The position numbers were made by a program, and so were the translations under genes. A stretch of 64,000 nt of DNA from contig JAPFFF010000007.1 of assembly GCA_039105265.1 (NCBI GenBank), positions 4,464,001 to 4,528,000 of the forward strand, given 5' to 3'. This stretch comes from Tritrichomonas musculus. Lineage: Eukaryota > Parabasalia > Tritrichomonadida > Tritrichomonadidae. Under the pieces are notes generated by a model. The model was not told the DNA's origin and searched no databases. It was given only the letters and a program-made list of their open reading frames with translations. Below are positions 41,801 through 51,600 of this stretch, in pieces. Each line of letters begins with the position of its first letter. Position 1 is the stretch's first letter.

Positions 41801-41915
41801 AAAGATAAACTCATTCATCAAGAAGCTGTCGCTGATTTTGGTGGAAAAAGGTGAAATTGAAAATAATGTAACCGCCGTAAACTGGTCAAGCGAAGAGAAG
41901 TGGAGTCCCGCTTGA
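38811..41915 (+). CDS. Large WD40 protein, WDR7/rabconnectin-3-beta-like (tentative)
   Basis: The first ATG is at 38811 (MSDDEYTEP), giving 1,034 residues. The N-terminal half has WD-type blades: VIACGTFEGAILIVG, LLCGHEHPICSM, then FLSISTDGTLCCWSLFD. The blade order and the long helical C-terminal part resemble WDR7, the rabconnectin-3 beta subunit that controls V-ATPase assembly and endosome acidification. Near the C-terminus another blade-like part reads GKISFVSVSPSAGF. From about 40080 to the end the codons become clearly more GC-rich than in the first 1.2 kb, although the frame is continuous. A generic WD40 trafficking scaffold is the main alternative. Confidence 0.5.
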   Translation: MSDDEYTEPSLFLAYNSDSSQIPTDLQYTSFLILRPKGMFADFLKEEEYVIACGTFEGAILIVGENPTDKDNNPSLQRISLLCGHEHPICSMIQTLQDTNFLSISTDGTLCCWSLFDFTCIFKKKVFYEKGDYKFILSWSFQNKVWILSTGLFFCLFDLRLKSVIKKVKMSGILSLCVLSPNKLNYIKDFIAVVLSIDKITVFKIQISNFLFFPLYESTFSKIQPELHFFLNEYGIVRVNKSTNKWSIINSGTFKEVLIGQLELQENDQVSDVEWKSLETIVFSTFKGDFFIYQIHLDEFKNSKNKIKFKYVIKSTQKVHTNFFCNKFIFNETLNISEKVCIAFSPDSRKIVLLRQDDRSENGYLKLILKPIQKKKKLSFPIESHHPIILLTKNDKTVILTNSQTGREIDRFTFGQKVTSIYFGNDKKSGEMIVIAGHSNGSLTYFKQTSRRTVVINALCDEIIGILHLPIKKDKHNVILVVSHNSACLIQKEKVVSIFPVDQYRLISIYLIETYLLFEHINGLIETFSLNATNDPLFMSVIPKKARRIWKFFNNNSTVQSYSNYSSSASLLSADDSAGLPIDPISSSIILKRIGRSSFCYHFYDISLMISNFNADQITVMLEYVKLICNLKLNDNCSYVLIGSNNTSQTFFYHGYSAHGSNIIKASDQITASHFLINIMMKIVFKIQLDNAPNLGKDYVRCLPLFVKYLTLTENKMIQKFLLSVCIDLSSYMTFIQCQNLNERLTIDNEKFIDESTTTFLSLSFVATKHPECVKPDLIVQLLHFLMKLSEEESIEAEMALFLLIDGKSNVWLNYFIESSQNKASQFYIKIITSFCKCSKTTFLSNKLCNDVYSDMKNYSDTLIEIANNDVTCDMKKVVNMFWLVVTTKSSGSLDNQNESDPLDIWVALANFWSNSKTADYVDTIMCQDSNFRNVMHQNNVTVIGKNNGELFAFSKGKKWASDRPFEGKISFVSVSPSAGFCVAICESEKKSCLYQIKINSFIKKLSLILVEKGEIENNVTAVNWSSEEKWSPA

Positions 41916-42214
41916 TCAGACTCTTTATTTTATTATTATTATTATTATTATTATGATATATGTATTATTATTTTTATAATATTTTGTTTAAAAAAATCAT
42001 TTCGCATGGAAAATACTTTTTATATATTCAAATTTTGAATAGCGTGAGCTTGCAACTTGGTTAATGAGATTTGTTGATGGTCTAAACTATCAAAATATGT
42101 GTAATAAAAGCTTGTAACACTTGCGAAAATAATTGAAAAATGAAATTTGCTTCAGATATTTATTTAAAATTATTTGTTTTGAATGATTTTATGCGTTAAA
42201 ATGATGTTTAATTA
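41916..42214. other. Intergenic with (ATT)n microsatellite
   Basis: A run of ATT triplets lies at about 41931-41955. The rest is AT-rich without signal. Confidence 0.6.
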
Positions 42215-42535
42215 AATTCTGATGACATTTGGTCCAATTTCTTGAACTTTATTAGATGCAGATGAATGAATTGTAACTTCCTTTAGTGATGATTATTTTT
42301 TCCAATTGCGGTGAACGAACATGCAATAATAATGTGAGTCTGTGACGTGCATCCACTGAAACAAAAAGATCCAATTTCAGTCACAGATGATGAAATAGAT
42401 ATTTTAAATAAATTAGTTACATCTACTGGATGCAAACTTTCAAATCTCTGCCACAGATGATGGAATAATTACTTCTTTCAAAGAATTGCATATGCTTTTA
42501 GAGTGCCAAAATTTTTCAGAGACAAACCTTGAAAA
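42215..42535 (-). pseudogene. BspA-type leucine-rich repeat relic
   Basis: Minus-strand frames read SLKEVIIPSSVAEI, then SSVTEIGSFCFSGCTS with a following HIII, then SLKEVTIHSSA. These are the LRR_5 (Treponema/Bacteroides BspA-like) repeats, one of the largest surface-protein families in trichomonads. Stops and frame changes separate them, and only about four repeats remain. It is a fragment of a dead gene, upstream of nothing and convergent with none. Confidence 0.65.
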
Positions 42536-42608
42536 GATCTAGAATAAAACAGCTTCATTAAATAAAAAATTTTAAAACAATTAATTGCAACAATTCTACA
42601 AAGAAAAT

Positions 42609-45600
42609 TTATTTTTTATTAACATTATTTGCTAGAATTCTTTCAACAACTTGGTAAAGATCTTCATAAACTTCTTTATTCGATCTTCTAGATTTCAGTT
42701 CATCAACCGACTTTTCAACTTCATTTTTCTTAACTGCAACATATTTCACCTTCGCATTCAATTCAGTAGTCAACAAAACCGCCATTTTTTCAGCCATTGA
42801 AAGATGATCCATAATTTCACTTGCATCAGTTGCACCCATGCTTTTTGTCATTCTCAGCAACTCTGCCTCGATGAGTAAATTCAGGTTGCTGATGATATTG
42901 TCAACATCTTTATCAGTCTCTTTATTCTTCTCATCGAACTTTTTCTTTTCTTTTTTGGTCATTATGATTTTGTTGTCATTGTCACTTTTTGGCTTGATTT
43001 GATGACCATTTTTCTTCAGAATTTCAATAGCTTCGGTTACAAACGGTTCATCAATTTGAGAGAAGTCATTGAAAGTAGTCAAAAAGTTTACATAGATTTG
43101 TGATTTCACTTCATCGCTTTCAATTTCATTCAAAAACAATTCAAAAAGTTTGCAATTGAAAATTTTTGCTTGCAATAACCGTTTGACATCACGTTCAATC
43201 AAACCGTAACCGTTATTATCGGCATCAATATTTTCATCGGTATCGTTGTTCGATGAACTTGACTTATTTTTACTTTTCTTTGATTTTTTATCGTTATAAC
43301 CGTTTTTACAACCGTTACGAATTATCTGAATTTCGAATTTAACGTATTTTTCACGAATTTTGTCACTTTTCATACATGGGTAAAAAGCTTCACTTTCATT
43401 TGAGATCAAATTAAGGCCAAATTGTGCAATTTCAGGTGAAAACAAACCGCCATGCAAGATCACATCACTTAACACCTTCAAAGCAGCAAAACAAAAATTA
43501 ACGGTCGCCTTCTTTAAATAACCGTTAATTATTGACAAAAACTTGAAATGCGACTTCCACAATTCAATGAAATTTTTATTGAACTTTTTCATAAAATTGT
43601 GAGAGCCCTTTGAATTTGAATTCTTACTTTTTCTATTTTCACTTGACTTCACCTCACTTCCGTTATCAGAATTTTCATCTGACAACTCATCTTCGTTTTC
43701 TCCTTTTTTCATCTTGCCTTTCTCCTTCTGAATGTAGCAGCCGTTGTAGGCGTGAATGACGTCCATCATCAGCTCCCACGTGTAGTAGTTGAGCTGCTGT
43801 ATTTCGTGCTGGCTCATGAACTCCTGAAAGATGAATTCCATGCACTCAAACTCAGTGAAATATTGGGCAACCGTCCATCCTTTCGTTTTCAGCACGTCGT
43901 AAGTGATCTTCAGCAAAAGCGGGCTTTTTCCCCAAGAGACGGTTTTTCTCTTTTTCCAAAGAAGAGTGCATAACCGTTCTGACACCTTCAATTTATAAAT
44001 GAACTCAGAAATGACGGCTCCGATGAAGTCGATGCTGCCAGCTTGAACATTTGAGATTGCATTCAAATTAGACGTATTGTAATAATTCTCTTCACCATCG
44101 GAATCGTTACTGTTGTCATGCTTCATGTTCTTAACGAAGCTGTTTGTAGCCGCGCTGGACTTCGTGTTCAGCGTGTTTTTGATTGACATTTCAACGAACT
44201 TGCTCTTGAGAACTTGTCCTTCAATCTTCTCAACAAAAGGAGTGATGATTGGAATGAAGTACATTGTTGCATTCTCAACAAATGACGTCGTTTCATAGGT
44301 GGATGGAAATTTTGAGAGAGCATTCAAATAAACCATTGAATTTGAAGCATCAATCAAAACGTTCTTTTTCTTGCTCGTGTCACTTTTTGAGTGAACGATA
44401 TAAACGTATTTGAGAAGGTCAATCACACAGCATCGAACACTGTTTTTGAATGAACTGAATTTTGTGACAAGCATTGAAAAAGTGGATGAATAATTTGAGA
44501 GGTCAAAATTGACTAGAAAGTCATTGTCATTTGACCTTAAACCGTCTTTGTTTTCACCAGAATTGTCAATCAAATGAAACGTGACCCAGGAAAGAAGCTC
44601 AAAAAAGGAGTCTGTCGGAATTGCCTTGTTTCCTCGATAGTCTTCGATATTGGCTGCAATTTCTTTAGAAACCGCCGTAACCGTTTTTGTCATTTCAATC
44701 AAAACAGAAAAAATTTTGACCAATGTTTGAAGCTCACAAATTTTCTGAGGAGAATCAACCACAGCTTCTGAATCCTTATTTTTATCAATATCGTTATCAG
44801 CATGAGCAACGTTTGCGTCTTCAGTAGCATCACTGTCGGCGCTGCTGTAATTTGCAGAGTTGTTTGTTGGTTCAATTTTGTCGCTTTCCTTGCGAAAAGT
44901 GACGGTGCTCATGTTGCCGTAGCTGTTGTTGTTACTGATGATGTTGTTGGAGGTTGGATTGGTGACGGTTGTAACGGTTTTTTCGGTTTCTGTGGAAACT
45001 TTTCCGTTGATCAACTTCACCTTTGGAAATGATGGAAACACCGAGTAGATGAAAGAGAGGCAGCTGCTTCTTATGAACGAATCTTCACTTAAGAGGAACT
45101 TTTTGAATAGATAAGGTGAATCGCTATCAAAAAGTGGATATGGATTGATAATCAAGGACTGATTATCAGCATTCAGCTTTTCATTCTTATTTTTTGAGAA
45201 GTTTGCCAAGATGTCAAATTCTGTGCAATGATCTCTGACATTTGTAGACGACTCTCTCAAAAAGTTACCATATTCAATATGAGTCCATTTCAATTTTTCA
45301 GTGAATGAAAGGAACCAATCAACACGATAAGAAGTCAATGAATCCTCAAAAGTCAGAAGGTTTACAAAAATGGCAGACAATGTTTGAATTGTCATTTTTT
45401 GGACACTTTTTCTACTTGAAACTTTTTGAATATGATCATGATCATGATGACCTGACTTTGACTTATTTTTATTCTTGGTCAGTTTAAATTTGACCTTTCC
45501 TTTTGACCTTATTTCAACGTCACTTTTTTCAGAATTTTCTGTTTCAGTTTCGCCTTCTTCGGTTTGATCGTTTTCAATTGAAACGTGATTAGCGTTACTT

Positions 45601-48600
45601 ATGAAATTGAAATATTTTTTGGTCATTTTCTTGTCATCTTTCAATAGATGAACAACGAAGCAGTTGAAGCTGACTGAATGAAAACGACTCTGTGACCAAT
45701 GATCTAAGAACTCATGATTAACAACTCTCTTTTTCATTGAATTGAAAAAGTCAGGGTCATCCTTTTCAAAATCATTTTGTTCAATTAAGAACACCATTGA
45801 TTTGAAAGCATGCAACATATCAATATTCTTAAAATCAATGTGATTTGATGATTTAAGACTAATCTTTGTTGATTCATTAATAAAAGATATATTTTGTGTC
45901 TCGCCAATTCCAATGTTGGCATCGTTATCGTTATCGTTGTTGTTACTTGTGGAAATGAAAGCACTTTTGTACTTCTTAAGATTGTCTTTCGACTTGCTTC
46001 TCTTCTGGATTGATTCAAGCAAGTCCAAGAAGAAATTCAAGTATTTCTTAGACAGTTCTAAAGTAGCATTTCCAAGCACCAGATAGAAATAGAAGGGACG
46101 AAATATGTAGTCAAACTTATCAGCATTGTTTATCAATTCTTCTTCATTTGAAATGATTTCATCAATGAATTCAATATCTTCATTATAAAGTCGTTTCTCT
46201 TTATTCGCTTTGAATACAACTAAAATGGCTTCATCCGCTAAAGAACAACAAATCGAGGCTTGCTTCTCTTCGGTGTAATTAAGCAGTGTATTAATGAGCA
46301 AGTTGTTCTCTTTCTTCAATATGTATCGTGCAAAATTAAGATCAGAACTCGCTTTCTTCATGGCTGTCTGAATGATGCTTGATTTCTTGAATTGATTACT
46401 CGTTGATACAATTGACTTCATTGTATAATTATATATAAATGAAAAAGTGTCAAAGTTATCAACTTTTGATATATAATCAATGAAACTTATATATTCATTT
46501 GAAAACAAAACATGCCTTAAAATCAACCTTTTCATATTTTTAAAGAATTCATGAAGCATAATTTCAGGCATGAATTGAATAGGCTCAACAACTTTATTAT
46601 TATCATTATTATTATTTGTGTTGGTGATTGTTGTGTCACTTCTATCTTCTTCTTCTTCTTCAATTTGAATGTCAGTTTCTTCTTTTTTCTTTCTGTAAAA
46701 TAAAATGTAAGCTGAGTCAATTTTCGTTGATTGGAATGTTTTTATCGTTTTGTTGACTGGATCATAAAAACGACGTGTGTATGCACCACCAGTGGCACTT
46801 TTTATAACTTCGCTTTCATCAATGACTGACACTCTTGAATCGTTGTAAACACGCCAAACAGAAGAAGGACTTTTTTCTTCATCATGAATATCGCTGCTTT
46901 TAATGAAGCTTATGTAATGGCCGCCTTCAGCGTTTCCAGAATGTTCAATGATACCAAATAGCTCATAAATGCAAGGAGAATTATTTTCTTTATTCCAAAG
47001 TAATCTAGAAATATCAACTTCCATATCAATTTGATAAGCGCTGTTGATTTTTTTTCTAGTTAAAGAAGACAAGTCGAAATCGAATCTCTTCAATTGAAAG
47101 ATTAAAATTTCTGGCTCTTTTTTGATTGCATGATAACGAGTTGCATCAATCTGGCCAATTTCTTCAACGTTATATTTATTATCGTTATCGAAAATGTCAG
47201 GTTCTAAAAATGCATCAAAAGAATCACTGAAGTTCTTCTTATTAATAACTTCAAGAGTGAAAGTTATGAAGTCTTCAAAAGATTGTGATTGAAAGTCGCC
47301 ATTTATCTGTTTAATTGTGTGAATTATTTGTCCTCTGACGCATTTAGAAATGGGTCTTCCTGGTATCTTTTCATCAAGTCTATCTAGAAGAATCTGAAGA
47401 AATTCAATGGCATCTTGCTGCTCATTTGGATCAATGGGTTCATTGCCGTACATCGACCAATTATTCACAAATCCTGAGGCATCAATTGATGGTAACGGTG
47501 CATATTTTAAATTGGCCATTAAGAGTTGTAATTGACATAGCCAGTTGCTTGAAATGCCACTTTCTTCACCTGGATTGTATGAGAAAATTGCATCACGAAT
47601 CTCTTTGATATGAAAAAGTTGTTGAATTGAGGCATTCAAATAGCATGTGCACCCCAAGTTGTTCAACCCTTTCTCAGTCTTCTTGTCTGGCATGTATAAG
47701 TTCAAGTATTGGTTCTTTACAATTTGAATGGATTCATTGAAATTGGTCAATGATTCAATCAGCGGTGGAAATAATGAAGGAAACCTGTTTAAAATCATTT
47801 TAACAACACTGAACAATGACGGTGGTGAGTATACATAACGGTTCGTGTTGAAGACAATCTTGTCAACCAAAATGTGCAGCAAAAGTTCGGGTTTCTTAAT
47901 AAGTTCAACATCAGAAGGATCAACTTCAACAGCATCTTTCATTTCATCAAACTTTTTATCATCAACATTTTTATTTTCTTCATCATCATCTTTCTTCTTC
48001 TTTTTATCTTCATTATTTTTATCTTGATCTTTATTTTTCTTTTTCTTTTTATCTTTCTTTTCATCTTCATTAAACTTTTTATCATCATCATCTTTGTTTT
48101 TCTTCTTCTTTTTATCTTCATTATTTTTATTTTTATTTTTATTTTTATTTTTCTTTTCGTCTTTTTTATCTTTCTTTTTATCTTCTTCATTTTCATTTTC
48201 TTTTGTTTCTTCTTCTTCTTCGTCTTGCTCATTTGTTGCTTTTTTGCTGTAGACAGCTGTGAAGAGGTATTCGAGATTGTCAATGACTCCTTTAATGAAT
48301 CCAGGACAAGCCATATCGGCGCACAAGTCTCTTACAGCGTCAATGAGTGACTTATCGTCAGTCTTCACATTAACATCATTATAAATGAACAAGTAATCAT
48401 TCAAAGTGTCGACCAAAGTATCGAACAAAAACTTTCTGTTTTCAAAAGACTGACTAAACTTTGCAATTCTTTTGAATAATTGAAAGAATTCAACACAATT
48501 CTTCTTCCTACTCAAATTCAACCTAGAAAGAACAAATTCTTGCAATCGAAAAGGTTTGATGTAAGTCAACAAATTATAAAAATCTAAACGAATCGAACGA

Positions 48601-51600
48601 TTTTCATTAAAAATTGACAAATCAAAAAATTCAGGGAATCTTTGATGATCAAGCAAAATTTTTTTATCAATTTGAATGTAATCAGCAAGAATGACCAAAT
48701 AATCAACAACGCGTAACGTATTTACTGGCTTCATTTTTTCTTCTTCAATTACCCAATTAACAATCAATGACAGAGACGAATCAGAATCATTCAATAATTC
48801 TTTCATACAATTTCTTTTGGATTTCTTCAATTCTTTCATTTCAGAGCCAATTTTGTTGATATCAACTGTTGTTTCTAGCAACAAGTCGAAATATTCATCT
48901 TTAGTGAATAAGTTTCGATCTGTTTTGAATACAATATTCATCAGTTGCGAATAAAGATCAGAATCATAAATGTTCTTTAAAACATCGATGTCTTTCTTCG
49001 CAATTAAATTGGCCAAAAGATTCAATCGATACAAGAACAAAAAAGGATGATTAACGTCGAACAAGTCAGATTTAGTTTTTAACAAATCAACCTCTTTTTC
49101 ATCAATTGACAAGAGATTCAATAAATTCAATGAAGCCTCACAAATTAACGTATCTTTATCCTCAAGTAAATCTTTGATATCACTCCGATACTTGCACAAT
49201 ATTTGTGAAGGAAGATTCTCCTTCTTCCACTCAATGTTGCATGAATTAATATCAAAAGAAAATGAAGAAGATGAAGAATCAGATGAATCGTTGTTTGAAT
49301 CAGATGAATCAGAGTCAGAATCAGAATCATTGTTATTGTTACTTGTTGGCACTTTTCCAATGACATTGTTATTTTCTTCCTCTTCAAAAGTGTTAAAAAA
49401 AACTTTGATCTTTTCATTGTTTCTAAAAATATGATTCTGATCTAATTTGGTCGGACCGGCCATCAAAGTAATTTGTGAGTCATTCAATTTTACAAGGTCC
49501 CTCACAATTTTTCTGAAGGTGTAGTAGGACGTGCCTTCAGGTATCGATACTTCGCCAGTGTAATCTTTAGTCAGTAAAATTGTTAAGGTTTGCTTATAAC
49601 CGTTATAACCGTTTCTTTGAATGTTGTATTTTTCTAAACTCAAAGAATCTTCAATTTCTAGAATTAAAAAGTAAAGGGCGGTTAACGATCCAAAACAATT
49701 CAATTTTTGAAAGCATTTATCAATGAACTCATTAATGAAGAGTGCTGCTGTTTCATCATTGCCTTCATTGTTGGCGCTATTTTCAGAAGTTATTTGGTCT
49801 TTGGCCTTTGAATTTTTTTTACTTGACTTTTTTTTCTTTTTGTTTTTGTGAGATTTCTTTTTCGTTTTAAATCTGTCAAAAACTTTCTTCAAATGAAGCT
49901 TGACGAGGAAATCAGCAACGTCAGGAATTGTTGTTCTATAAAGGAGTGACCATAACGAATCAACCGCCATACTCAAATAGTCTGTTTGATCGTCATTGCT
50001 TTCAATATTTTTTTCAGAATTTTTTTCTTTTTTGTGACTTTTTGAATGCATCATTGAATGTATCATTTCATAGAGTGATCGGATGAGTTTGAATGTAACC
50101 GAATCAACGGTTGGCAGTTTTGACATCCAGTCAAGTAAAGAGAACAGCAAGTGTGGCGTGAACAAATGCCCTTTTTGAATGGTCATTAACTTTTGAATGA
50201 AATTGAATACATACATTGAATTAATTGAAACAATTTCAATCACTTGATGCTTGATCAGTTCCAATTCTTCGTCAGTGAAAGGATGGCTGAAGTTGCCAGC
50301 AATTGTCGACAAAAGTGTCAATAAAGTGAAGGCGTTATTCATTGTTAATTTGCAGTTTTTCAAAAGGAAGTCGAAATCTTCACTTGGCTCGTCTTCACTT
50401 GAACTTTTCCAAATTTTTATCAGAAGCTTCAACGCAAACATGACTTTATCGTCACCGCTATCGGTATCATCCGATTCAAAAAGTGAAAAACAACGTTTTT
50501 TTAGGTTAATTCGATAGTCGTTGTCGGCCGGAATGTACTCGTTTATTATGTCCACAAATTCTTCACTGTTCGACGATTCAGAAATGGCACTTTTCCACAA
50601 TAAATCAACCATCTCTGTTTTGTCCTTTTCGCTGCATGTCGGCGCTATTTGGATCAGAAAAGTGCGGATATATGGCGATGAAAATGAAGGAGTTTTTTTC
50701 AAAATTAAATTCCAGAAAAATTTTTGATTTTTGGAAGGAATCGTTGATTGTAAAATTGGCCATGCTTTGAAATAATCTTCTAGCTCGTCACTTTTTTCAA
50801 ACGTTCGGGTCCAGAGTTGCTCAATTATTGAATCTTCATAAAAACTGTAATTGAAAAGTTTTGACAAAAAAATTGAAAATTGTTGAATTAATTCATGATG
50901 AAGATTCGACTTGTATAAAAGTTTGTTAACTACGTCCCTTTGACGAAACTGCTCAATTAGGTCCTTTGAAAAAGTGGGAAACGAATTAAAACGTGATAAG
51001 GCATAAAATTGCTTCCCAAGTAAATCTGACATTAAAAAATCAAAAAGAACATCGTTCTCAAATTTCTCTAGTTGCTTCAGGTTTGGACCTTTTAAAAATT
51101 TCTGTAGATAAAATATAAAGTTCTTGAATTTGGTCTCATCAACAGTTCGTAATTTCTTTTTATGCGTTTTTAATTCAATTTGATAATAGTTGATAAAATT
51201 GTTCATAATAGCACATGAAACTTCATTAACAGTAGAACTCTTGAGCGAGGTATAACAACGTTTAATAATTTTTAGATATTGAACTAAAGTTTGAAGACTA
51301 TATCCTGATTTATCTGATTCTAGTTTTTGAACCATGTATGAAAAAGGATTCCAGGCCATATAAAAACTCGGATTAAGATCTGTAGTATATTTTTGATAAT
51401 AATTTTCACAATCGGTTAAAAATACTTCCATACATTTTTGATTTAATTCTTTAAAAATTTCGTCGTTTTGTTTTTTGAATTTAGTAACTACTTCAGTAAA
51501 TTTTACTGGATTTTTGCTATTCTGAAGATATAAATCGTAAGTATATTTCGAAAATATATCTGCAAATTTTGCTTCATATTTATCAATTAACGTTTTATTT

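Noticed and set aside
47874-48350. Phe/Ile-rich open frame on the plus strand
   Set aside because: It is the antisense of the Lys/Asp-rich linker of the USP gene; composition alone keeps it open.
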